Below are positions 57,125-64,000 of a DNA stretch of 64,000 nucleotides, one piece after another (position 1 is the stretch's first letter; the number at the start of each line of letters is the position of its first letter). The DNA lies in the NCBI RefSeq assembly GCF_014196195.1, contig NZ_JACIDF010000001.1, positions 1 to 64,000 of the forward strand. Direction: 5' to 3'. A program made the translations under genes and the position numbers. Origin of the DNA: Anoxybacteroides rupiense (GTDB lineage: Bacteria; Bacillota; Bacilli; Bacillales; Anoxybacillaceae). The notes beneath the pieces are model-generated. The model made no database searches, had not been told where the DNA came from, and saw only the letters and a list, made by a program, of their open reading frames with translations.

Positions 57125-57174
57125 AAAATCGTCCTTTCTTTGCTCAACAGCATTTTCAGAAAGGACGATTTTTT
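57125..57174. terminator. Long perfect inverted repeat
   Basis: AAAATCGTCCTTTCT (57125-57139) pairs perfectly with AGAAAGGACGATTTT (57158-57172), followed by TT on the + strand and A-rich sequence on the other side. It may end leftward reading from ypmS. No gene lies in 57047-57345. Confidence 0.65.
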
Positions 57175-57345
57175 GATGAGCAAGCAAATGAAATGACCAC
57201 TTGCATTTTCCCGTCCCAAACGGTTTTGAAAACGTCCATGAAACCAAAATGCCGCCAAATCAAAACGAGAATGAAACCAAGATGTTCATCGACGCGGACA
57301 AGCCATGCAGTATAAAAACATTTGTTAACCGCTTGTCTCCTTTTG

Positions 57346-57909
57346 TTATTTTACTGGAACGGTTAATGCAAACACAATTTTGTCATGCTCTAGATCAAAT
57401 TCTTTTGCTGTAATGCGATATCCATTTTTCAACTGGATATTGGCTAAATCAATATAAATTCGGTGAGCATCGGGCTCAATCATGACTTCGTCAGGCAGTT
57501 TCGCATGCTTTTGCAAGTATGACAATGTATAGTTCACCGGAAGCTGCCATTCTCCTAACGATAAATCCGGATCCCTTAATTCTAAATTGCCGCCTTTCAC
57601 GATTTTGGGCACAAACGAAACCGTTAAGTCCACATTTCTGCTAAAAAGCGGGACTTGACTCGCTACATATACACGATCATCAATCCAAACCCGATACGAA
57701 AGCGAACTATTTTTTGTTTTTTCTTTCAGATAGTCATTCAGCAAAATATTGACATCTTCTTTTGATGAATGAACGAGAAATGTTGCTCCCTTTACAGCTT
57801 TTAGGGTCGGAAGCTTTGTTGAAGACGGCTGAAGAATAAGACACAGTAAACTTACCACAATGACCATATTGATTGCTAATAATCCAAAAAAAGCGATTTT
57901 CCATTTCAT
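57346..57909 (-). CDS. ypmS: YpmS family protein (DUF2140)
   Basis: The 187-residue protein has one N-terminal membrane anchor (about 6-26) and an extracytoplasmic beta-rich domain: LPTLKAVKGATFLVHSSKEDVNILLNDYL, YVASQVPLFSRNVDLTVSFVPKIVKGGNLEL and the conserved HRIYIDLANIQLKNGYRITAKEFDLEHDKIVF. It matches YpmS. Its role is unknown. Its start overlaps the ypmR stop by 4 bases, so it is coupled, as in B. subtilis. Confidence 0.88.
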   Translation of the reverse strand: MKWKIAFFGLLAINMVIVVSLLCLILQPSSTKLPTLKAVKGATFLVHSSKEDVNILLNDYLKEKTKNSSLSYRVWIDDRVYVASQVPLFSRNVDLTVSFVPKIVKGGNLELRDPDLSLGEWQLPVNYTLSYLQKHAKLPDEVMIEPDAHRIYIDLANIQLKNGYRITAKEFDLEHDKIVFALTVPVK

Positions 57910-58682
57910 TGTTCCATACTCCCTAACAAATGTTCATAGACACGTTCAGCAATTTTTTCATATCCTAATTCATTCGGATGAAATTGATCATCGTAAAGCA
58001 AATCATCACGGTTATCGAATAAATCCTTCACATCGACAAAAATCGCTCGATCATATTTGCTTAAAACCGCTTGGCTTCCGCGGTTCCACATATCGATCAC
58101 CTCATCGATTTCAGGAACGTCTTGAAGCGGGCTTGAGAATGGATTATACACCCCAACAAGAACAATCGTAGCATGTGGATTCAGCGCGCGCAGCGATTGC
58201 ATGAGCCGGTCTAATTTGGCAGCAAAGCTTTTCTGATTTTTCTCAAATAAATCATAGGTTAAATCAAACAAATGAGAACGGACAACTTTCATAATATCGT
58301 TACCACCGATCGTGATCAACACCATATCGGCTTCCCTTATCTCTTGTTCGTGAGACTGAATGACATCCTGCAATTGTGAAAGACGTAAGCCTCTTTTTCC
58401 TAAATTCGTGACCGTAACAGAGCGAACTCCCTTATTATGCAATAATTTTTCTTTGAGATCAAAAACATAGCCGCCCTGATGGTCTCGATCTCCTACTCCT
58501 TCCGTTAATGAGTCGCCAAAAGCCACCACATTCCAATCCCGGGGGATAAAATCCTGGTCGATTATTAAACGACTCGGAAGACCGATTTGCCGCAATGGAA
58601 TATTTTCCATTTTCATCGCTTCCGTGGCTGAGCATCCCCCACTTAGAAGCAGTGACAAAAACAGAAGTCCCCATTTTTTCAT
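57906..58682 (-). CDS. ypmR: SGNH/GDSL hydrolase lipoprotein YpmR
   Basis: The 258-residue lipoprotein has a signal with lipobox LSGGC (Cys17), then an SGNH-hydrolase domain. Block I is VVAFGDSLTEGVG with the nucleophilic Ser, block III is ITIGGNDIM, and block V is DQFHPNELGYE with the catalytic Asp and His. It probably acts as an esterase on the outer membrane face. The natural ester is unknown. The ATG at 58682 follows GGAAGG. The operon ypmQ-ypmR-ypmS is conserved with B. subtilis. Confidence 0.9.
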   Translation of the reverse strand: MKKWGLLFLSLLLSGGCSATEAMKMENIPLRQIGLPSRLIIDQDFIPRDWNVVAFGDSLTEGVGDRDHQGGYVFDLKEKLLHNKGVRSVTVTNLGKRGLRLSQLQDVIQSHEQEIREADMVLITIGGNDIMKVVRSHLFDLTYDLFEKNQKSFAAKLDRLMQSLRALNPHATIVLVGVYNPFSSPLQDVPEIDEVIDMWNRGSQAVLSKYDRAIFVDVKDLFDNRDDLLYDDQFHPNELGYEKIAERVYEHLLGSMEQ

Positions 58683-58747
58683 TTCTTTCACCTTCCTAGA
58701 AAAAGGAAAACACGAAGAGGCAAAAATGCCACCACATTTTTGCCTCT

Positions 58748-59326
58748 TTATGATGATTGCAAAATTTTAATATGCTCTAGAATTTTCTTGTATGGAACGT
58801 TATTCATTCCATTATAATATTGAACCACTTTTCCTTTTTGATCGACTAAATAGAAACTGGTTCCGTGGATGACCTGGCTTTGGTTTGCTGGCTTTTGTAC
58901 AATCGTTTTAAAATTCTTTTGAGCAAAAGCTTCAATTTCTTGCTGAGTGTATCCCGTCAGCAAATGCCAATGACGAGTGTCAGCATCAAATTTCTCAATA
59001 TATGCTTTTAATTGCTCCGGATGATCGTTTTCCGGATCCACACTAAAAGAAACAAATTCAACCTCTAATCCCTCTTCTTTGGCCATTCGCTGCAGCTTCG
59101 CCATATTGGCCGTCATTGGCGGACATACATCCGCACAGCGAGTAAACATAAAATCAGCTACCCATACTTTCCCTTTTAAGTCTTTTAAGCCAAACGGTTG
59201 ATTATTCTGATCCGTAAAGGTAAAAGACGCAACCGGCCAGTTTTGGGCATCAGGGATCTTTTTACTGCATGCAGCTGTGAATAACAAAAGTATGCTTATA
59301 AGCACAATGGCACTTGTTTTTCTCAT
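58748..59326 (-). CDS. ypmQ: SCO1/SenC copper chaperone lipoprotein (YpmQ)
   Basis: The 192-residue thioredoxin-fold lipoprotein supports assembly of the CuA centre of cytochrome c oxidase. Its lipoprotein signal ends LLFTAAC. Copper-binding cysteines lie in FTRCADVCPPM (CxxxC, about 72-76), and the ligand His is in SQVIHGTSFYLVD (about 160). The ATG at 59326 follows AGGTGG. An earlier in-frame GTG lies inside that ribosome site. It is the first gene of ypmQ-R-S. Confidence 0.93.
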   Translation of the reverse strand: MRKTSAIVLISILLLFTAACSKKIPDAQNWPVASFTFTDQNNQPFGLKDLKGKVWVADFMFTRCADVCPPMTANMAKLQRMAKEEGLEVEFVSFSVDPENDHPEQLKAYIEKFDADTRHWHLLTGYTQQEIEAFAQKNFKTIVQKPANQSQVIHGTSFYLVDQKGKVVQYYNGMNNVPYKKILEHIKILQSS

Positions 59327-59380
59327 CGCTAAATCCACCTGTTTTCATTTCCTCTTTCATTTTACCAAATGTTTCATGAT

Positions 59381-60223
59381 TTATTCAACGTAGTACATAA
59401 AACCAATCGCACCTGCACCTGTATGAATCGAAACAATCGGCGTCGTATATACTATGTCAATCTGCTCATAGCCAGTTGCCTCAACAATAGATTGCCTTAA
59501 GCGATTCGCCAACGTCAACGCATCAGCATGGGCAATGCCGATCGCACGAATCGTTTTGCCGGTCGCATCCTCGACCAGCCGTTGTGTGAAATAGCTGACG
59601 ATCTGTGAATAGCTCCGCGCTTTCATCACAGGCGTATAGATGCCATCCATCAGCGCCGCAATCGGCTTGATGTTCAGCAATGAGCCGAGCAACGCTTTGC
59701 CGCGTCCAATTCGGCCCCCCTTCACTAAATGGTCCAACGTGTCAACAGCTATATAGAGACGCGTGCCGCAACGGACTTTTTCAAGATGCTGAATAATATC
59801 AGCACAGCTCTTCCCTTCTGCCGCTTGCTTTGCTGCTTCTATGACCTGGAATCCTAGGGCAAGCGAGATAAATTGCGAATCAACAACTGTCACATTTGCC
59901 TGTGACATGGCCGCTGCCTGTCTTGCCGATTGCACCGTCCCACTTAGCGCGCCAGCCATATGAATCGAAAGGATTTCACATCCATCTTCTCCCAAACGGT
60001 TATATAGCTCCAGAAAGCTTCCTATTGAAGGTTGAGAACTTTTCGGCAGCTCGTTTGCTTGGGCCATTTTTTTCATAAATTCTTCTGATGTGATATCCAA
60101 ACGATCTGTATAGACTTTGTTGTCCATTGTAAAAGTGAGCGGAATCACTTCAATTCCATACCTATTTAATGTTTCAGTAGGAACATCTACTGTCGAATCC
60201 GTTACAATTTTGATTTTGCTCAT
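59381..60223 (-). CDS. DegV family fatty-acid-binding protein
   Basis: The 280-residue two-domain protein binds a fatty acid, often for FakA-type kinases in Gram-positive bacteria. Characteristic parts are IVTDSTVDVPTETL, PKSSQPSIGSFLELY, SIHMAGALSGTVQSAR (head-group contacts), VVDSQFISLALGF and the C-terminal VYTTPIVSIHTGAGAIGFMYY. Which fatty acid and which kinase partner is unknown. It lies between ypmP and ypmQ. The start follows GGAAGTG. Confidence 0.9.
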   Translation of the reverse strand: MSKIKIVTDSTVDVPTETLNRYGIEVIPLTFTMDNKVYTDRLDITSEEFMKKMAQANELPKSSQPSIGSFLELYNRLGEDGCEILSIHMAGALSGTVQSARQAAAMSQANVTVVDSQFISLALGFQVIEAAKQAAEGKSCADIIQHLEKVRCGTRLYIAVDTLDHLVKGGRIGRGKALLGSLLNIKPIAALMDGIYTPVMKARSYSQIVSYFTQRLVEDATGKTIRAIGIAHADALTLANRLRQSIVEATGYEQIDIVYTTPIVSIHTGAGAIGFMYYVE

Positions 60224-60295
60224 TATTTCACTTCCTGGAGTTAAGGCTCATTGAACATTATACAATGAAACGAGTGAAATGCCTATAATAAATGC

Positions 60296-60331
60296 AAAAA
60301 AAGTTGCTTTGCTTTGGCAAAGCAACTTTTT
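60296..60331 (-). terminator. Terminator of ypmP
   Basis: AAAAAGTTGCTTTGC pairs perfectly with GCAAAGCAACTTTTT. Confidence 0.85.
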
Positions 60332-60341
60332 CATATGATGC

Positions 60342-60593
60342 TTATGCATTATTTTTTAAAATATCTGTCTTGAAAATTTGTTCATAGACAGGCCATTTCA
60401 ACACTCTTTTTAAATGATCCCTAAACGAATAAACACAACGGGCTTCCCGAGACCAATAGACCTTTGCTATCAGCGTCTCTAAACGTGATTGAACAATAAA
60501 GCGATAGGTGTTATCTTCCTCCAATACTGGAATCTCAATAATTTTTACCTTCTGTCCATAAGCATTCTTGAACTCCAGGCTTTTGAATAGCAA
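60342..60593 (-). CDS. ypmP: YpmP protein (DUF2535)
   Basis: The 83-residue protein matches B. subtilis YpmP (DUF2535): MLFKSLEFKNAYGQKVKIIE, then FIVQSRLETLIAKVYWSREA and FRDHLKRVLKWPVYEQIFKT. It is a small alpha/beta protein of unknown function. In B. subtilis it also follows ilvA. Its start has a weak ribosome site (AGGATTGAT). Confidence 0.83.
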   Translation of the reverse strand: MLFKSLEFKNAYGQKVKIIEIPVLEEDNTYRFIVQSRLETLIAKVYWSREARCVYSFRDHLKRVLKWPVYEQIFKTDILKNNA

Positions 60594-60754
60594 AATATCA
60601 ATCCTCTTTTTTGACCGATTTATTATTATTATACACGAAATCGGTGTAAAAGTATGTCAGATTGCGCGAAAGATTTATAATTTTTTTAGCGAAAAATAAC
60701 GAATGACTCATTGTGCTCCACATAACGATATCGACCTGTATCCACATTTAGCCT

Positions 60755-60861
60755 CAAATGAGCAGGCGATCATCTGATTTCGATTGTCGGCCGACCGAAT
60801 ACCGACCGCTTCCAAACACCCCTCTCTCCCCTACACTCTGTTAAGCGGTGGGAGACTTCTC
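60755..60861 (+). mobile_element. Possible IS200/IS605 right-end remnant, with dispersed repeat copy 2
   Basis: 60755-60800 resembles 37955-38000 (GATCATCTGATTTCG, GTCGGCCGACCG). 60825-60853 forms a TCTCCC/GGGAGA stem, and 60848-60861 is GTGGGAGACTTCTC, identical to 63-76 at the left edge. It is intergenic between ilvA and ypmP, with no transposase. Inference. Confidence 0.4.
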
Positions 60862-60871
60862 AATAGATATA

Positions 60872-62143
60872 TTAAATAAGTAAATGAAATAAGTTCGGAT
60901 CTTTATTGACTTCCTGATAAGGAAATCCCTTCTTTTTCATTCTCTCAATGAGAGGAGCATAATCCTCCCGCCGCTTCAGTTCGATCCCCACTAATGCAGG
61001 TCCGTTCTCTTTATTATTTTTCTTTGTGTATTCAAACCGCGTAATATCGTCCGTCGGTCCTAGCACTTCATCTAAAAATTCGCGCAATGCTCCGGCACGC
61101 TGTGGGAAATTAACGATAAAATAATGCTGCAAGCCTTCATAAATCATGGAACGTTCTTTGATCTCCTGCATCCGATCAATATCATTGTTTCCTCCGCTAA
61201 TGACACAAACAACGGTTTTTCCGCGAATCTGCTCTTGATACAAATCCAAAGCGGCGATTGGCAAGGCTCCAGCTGGTTCAACCACGATGGCATTTTCGTT
61301 ATAAAGTTCTAAAATGGTCGTACACACTTTCCCTTCTGGCACAACGACGATGTCGTCAATCATTTCTCTGCATAACGCAAACGTTTTTTCTCCTACTGTT
61401 TTGACTGCTGCTCCATCCACAAATTTATCAATTTCCTCTAAAGTCACAACTTCCCCTTTCTCAAGTGCCGCTTTCATGGATGGAGCTCCGGCTGGTTCGA
61501 CGCCAATCAGTTTTGTGGCAGGCGAGATGCTTTTGATATATGTACCGAGACCTGCCATCAATCCGCCGCCACCAATGCTGGCAAACACAAAATCAATCGG
61601 TTCCTCACAGTCATTAAGAATCTCCACTCCGATCGTTCCTTGTCCAGCCATCACATACTCGTCATCAAACGGGTGAATAAACGTTCTCTCTTCTCGCCCG
61701 GCGCATTGAACAGCCTCGTTAAAGGAATCGTCAAATGTGTCGCCAACTAAAACAATCTCTACCATATCTTTTCCGAATAATTGAACTTGTGAAACCTTTT
61801 GGCGTGGTGTTGTCGCAGGCATATAAATTTTTCCATGCACACCTAACGCGCGACATGAATAGGCCACTCCTTGAGCGTGATTACCTGCGCTAGCACAAAC
61901 AATTCCCCGTTTTCGTTCTTCGTCTGTCAGATGCTTCATGCAGTTATAAGCGCCGCGAATTTTAAACGAGCGCACAACCTGCAAATCCTCACGCTTTAAA
62001 TAAACTTGACAGCCATAGCGCTCCGATAGCAATGCATTTCTTTGTAGCGGGGTGTGGTATACAACATCTTTTAGCGTATGATGCGCGATTAAAACATCTT
62101 CCACATACACGGCTCCTCGTTTTCGTTTCAATTGCTGTTCCAT
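60872..62143 (-). CDS. ilvA: Threonine dehydratase, biosynthetic
   Basis: It deaminates threonine to 2-oxobutanoate, the first step to isoleucine. The 423-residue PLP enzyme has Lys61 in VRSFKIRGAYN, the glycine loop SIGGGGLMAG (about 190-199) and a C-terminal regulatory ACT-like domain (HYFIVNFPQRAGALREFLDEVLGPTDDITRFEY) of the single type found in Bacillus. The start follows AAAGGACAAGGG. No leucine-responsive leader was recognised in the 100 bases upstream. Confidence 0.95.
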   Translation of the reverse strand: MEQQLKRKRGAVYVEDVLIAHHTLKDVVYHTPLQRNALLSERYGCQVYLKREDLQVVRSFKIRGAYNCMKHLTDEERKRGIVCASAGNHAQGVAYSCRALGVHGKIYMPATTPRQKVSQVQLFGKDMVEIVLVGDTFDDSFNEAVQCAGREERTFIHPFDDEYVMAGQGTIGVEILNDCEEPIDFVFASIGGGGLMAGLGTYIKSISPATKLIGVEPAGAPSMKAALEKGEVVTLEEIDKFVDGAAVKTVGEKTFALCREMIDDIVVVPEGKVCTTILELYNENAIVVEPAGALPIAALDLYQEQIRGKTVVCVISGGNNDIDRMQEIKERSMIYEGLQHYFIVNFPQRAGALREFLDEVLGPTDDITRFEYTKKNNKENGPALVGIELKRREDYAPLIERMKKKGFPYQEVNKDPNLFHLLI

Positions 62144-62242
62144 ATTCCCTTGTCCTTTCCATCACTTTTTTAATTTGAAAATTATATCACAAATTTTAAA
62201 AAAGGAAAGGGAATTTTCAAAAAATTTATAAAAACAGGGCAT

Positions 62243-62689
62243 TTACTGAGAATCGTCGTTTTGTTTCGGTTCTTCATACTCCTCTGCGAATTCGGTCGCC
62301 CATCTTCCTTCATCGAACCAATTTCTTGTTTGCCGCATGGTGCGGTCAGTGAAAAGATGGTTTTCAAGAAACAGATGAAAAAATGCTTCTGCAGCTCCAA
62401 TCGCCAACGTTGCGAAAAAAGCAACATAAGCCATATTGGCCGTTCGTTCGATTAACCAATAACAAAAAAACCAAATCAGCCCGAATGACAAAACAAGATC
62501 AGCAAGCGTTGCCACGAAATTTCCCATTCGCGGTAAAATCAATAAATCGCCAAGCACATATGAAATCACTGTTGCCGCCAATGAAATAAAAAAAATAAGC
62601 GAAATCGGCGTATTAAAAATGGTTAAAAACGAAAGCAACACCGTACTCCATAAAACAAATTTGATCACGAATGAAATGATATGCTTCAT
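62243..62689 (-). CDS. DUF2512 (YndM-like) membrane protein
   Basis: The 148-residue protein has four membrane segments (about 6-28, 30-52, 57-80 and 86-105) and an acidic C-terminal tail (AEEYEEPKQNDDSQ). Motif NWFDEGRWATEFAEEYEE and HLFLENHLFTDRTMRQ fit DUF2512. The function is unknown. The ATG at 62689 follows GGAGGGAG. Confidence 0.83.
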   Translation of the reverse strand: MKHIISFVIKFVLWSTVLLSFLTIFNTPISLIFFISLAATVISYVLGDLLILPRMGNFVATLADLVLSFGLIWFFCYWLIERTANMAYVAFFATLAIGAAEAFFHLFLENHLFTDRTMRQTRNWFDEGRWATEFAEEYEEPKQNDDSQ

Positions 62690-62766
62690 AACTTCTCCCT
62701 CCATTCTCGTTTAGTTATTGTTATCGTTCCTTTTCTACACCCTCTCTATTCAAAATCGGTCAAAAG

Positions 62767-62801
62767 AAAAACGTGCTTCGCAATAAGCGAAGCACGTTTT
62801 T
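62767..62801 (-). terminator. Terminator of the thyA-dfrA operon
   Basis: AAAAACGTGCTTCGC pairs perfectly with GCGAAGCACGTTTTT. Confidence 0.85.
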
Positions 62802-62934
62802 GCGCAGACTGAAACGGACGCGGTAAGTCCTATATCCATCCAATTATGTGTTTTCACCCTTTCTTGTGGTGCCGGACAAAAGAGAAACGAAAACTGAAAA
62901 ACACGGTTTACGGAGAATCGGAACGCGCATTTTT

Positions 62935-63456
62935 TCATGTCAAAGACCGGCCGTGTTCGGAGTGCGGCCGCTTGCGTTCATAGACGAGAAACGCAAAGTC
63001 ATACCGGTTTTTTTCGTCCTTTTGGCCTTGCTGGCTTGACACCAGGCACCATTCTCCCTCATCAAACGAAGGGAAGAAGGTATCCCCAGCAAATTGCCCA
63101 GCAATCTTTGTGATATAAAGGCGATCAGCCAACGGCAGCGTCGCTCGGAATAACTCAGCTCCTCCGATAATAAAAATCTCTTCATTCTCGCGCTCTGCTG
63201 CGATTTTTTGAATATCCGCTACAGAATGAATAATCGTGCAGCCTTCGGGACGAAAAGAATGATTGCGGGTTATAATAATATTTTCTCTTCCTGGCAGCGG
63301 CCGGCCAATCGACTCAAACGTTTTTCTGCCCATAATGATGGGATGGCCCATCGTAACGCGCTTAAAATAGGCAAGATCGGCTGGCAAATGCCAAGGCAAT
63401 TGATTATCCTTCCCAATCACGCGATGGTGATCCATTGCGACAATAAGCGAAATCAT
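62935..63456 (-). CDS. dfrA: Dihydrofolate reductase
   Basis: It reduces dihydrofolate to tetrahydrofolate, regenerating the cofactor used by thymidylate synthase. The 173-residue protein has the standard DHFR motifs: MISLIVAMDHHRVIGKDNQLPWHLPADLAYFKR with the catalytic Asp near 27, MGRKTFESIGRPLPGR, and IFIIGGAELFRATLPLADRLYITKI. The last 12 or so residues (RKRPHSEHGRSLT) extend beyond the usual end. It starts 12 bases after thyA, in the same operon. Confidence 0.96.
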   Translation of the reverse strand: MISLIVAMDHHRVIGKDNQLPWHLPADLAYFKRVTMGHPIIMGRKTFESIGRPLPGRENIIITRNHSFRPEGCTIIHSVADIQKIAAERENEEIFIIGGAELFRATLPLADRLYITKIAGQFAGDTFFPSFDEGEWCLVSSQQGQKDEKNRYDFAFLVYERKRPHSEHGRSLT

Positions 63457-63468
63457 CTTCTCTCTCCT

Positions 63469-64000
63469 TTAGATCGCAACCGATGCTTTAATATGCGGAT
63501 GCGGATGATAGTCAACAATTTCAAAATCCTCAAACTGATAATCAAAAATAGAGTCCGGCTTCCGCTTAATCACCAGCTTTGGCAACGGTCGCGGCTCTCT
63601 TGTTAATTGAAGCCTTGCTTGTTCCAGATGGTTCAAATACAAATGAACATCCCCGCCTGTAAAAATGAGCTCACCAACTTCCAATTCGCATTGTTGGGCG
63701 ATCATATGCGTCAGCAGGGCATAGCTGGCAATATTAAACGGCAAGCCAAGAAACGTATCGACAGAACGCTGCTGCCACATGCAAGACAATTTTCCATCCG
63801 CCACATAAAATTGAAACGCATAGTGGCAAGGCGGCAATTTCATTTTGTCAATTTCCGCGACATTCCATGCGCTAACAAGCAAACGGCGCGAATCAGGATT
63901 TGTTTTAATTTGTTCAATGACTTGGCTAATCTGGTCAACCGTTTTACCGTCCGCTCCTTTCCAAGAACGCCATTGCGCTCCATAGACAGGCCCCAATTCC
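63469..64000 (-). CDS. thyA: Thymidylate synthase, 5' part beyond the window
   Basis: It makes dTMP from dUMP using methylene-THF. The visible 177 codons run from [13 protein letters not shown] at the right edge to the end ...[14 protein letters not shown]. Present are the two-Arg phosphate segment [15 protein letters not shown], the catalytic Cys in [34 protein letters not shown] and GDVHLYLNH. The type is the 264-residue E. coli-like enzyme (B. subtilis ThyB type). The N-terminal third lies outside the window. Confidence 0.95.
   Translation of the reverse strand, partial: ELGPVYGAQWRSWKGADGKTVDQISQVIEQIKTNPDSRRLLVSAWNVAEIDKMKLPPCHYAFQFYVADGKLSCMWQQRSVDTFLGLPFNIASYALLTHMIAQQCELEVGELIFTGGDVHLYLNHLEQARLQLTREPRPLPKLVIKRKPDSIFDYQFEDFEIVDYHPHPHIKASVAI

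Overview
The window looks like chromosomal DNA of a thermophilic Bacillaceae of the Geobacillus/Parageobacillus/Anoxybacillus type. Most genes have clear Bacillus subtilis counterparts (rtp, parE/parC, yneT, plsY, treP/treA/treR, hmp/nsrR, ylbJ, ilvA, ypmP-Q-R-S, dfrA, thyA). The base composition is moderate, ribosome binding sites are strong AGGAGG types, and the secreted cyclodextrin glucanotransferase closely resembles the one I remember from G. stearothermophilus. No search could be run, so the genus is inferred.

The main feature is that this is the replication terminus. A 28-bp sequence at 5635-5662 matches the B. subtilis dif site as I remember it at 26 of 28 positions. The genes that converge on it switch strand there: everything recognisable to its left is on +, and nearly everything from 5.8 to 33.5 kb is on -. 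Six kb to the right lies rtp, the replication terminator protein. Four Ter-like sites (about 11.6, 20.5, 22.1 and 24.7 kb) share the core ATTTAG(A/C)ACATAG in one orientation, the orientation expected to stop a fork that has already passed dif.

Layout. 0-5.3 kb: an S-layer-domain gene cut by what looks like an IS200/IS605 right end, a DUF3231 gene, a decayed acetyltransferase, and the CGTase gene with a structured, terminator-containing leader. 5.3-5.9 kb: dif and a tandem 23-bp repeat. 5.9-22 kb: nanoRNase NrnB, the YojN/YojO AAA-VWA pair, rtp, purU, msrAB, divergent hmp/nsrR, a tiny lipoprotein, speE, an acyl-CoA dehydrogenase, a class V aminotransferase, a thioesterase and an NhaC antiporter. 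22-28 kb: the trehalose system (treR, treA, treP and two EIIA proteins, each EIIA behind its own pair of TreR operators). 28-33.5 kb: a PilZ protein, parC, parE and yneT.

33.8-54 kb is more mixed. It holds a metal-related cluster (permease, TIGR03943 partner, CobW/ZagA-type GTPase) marked by Zur boxes, a type I toxin-antitoxin locus, ylbJ, a VanZ-like protein, an ECF sigma factor, several small or decayed genes (a cupin with an in-frame TGA, a truncated GNAT, a frameshifted DUF2339 fragment), GNAT acetyltransferases, a YuiH-like oxidoreductase, ribU behind an FMN riboswitch, and pepT. 54-64 kb: plsY, an rRNA m5C methyltransferase, ypmS-R-Q, degV, ypmP, ilvA, a DUF2512 protein, dfrA and the 3' part of thyA running off the right edge. 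No tRNA, rRNA or CRISPR array was seen.
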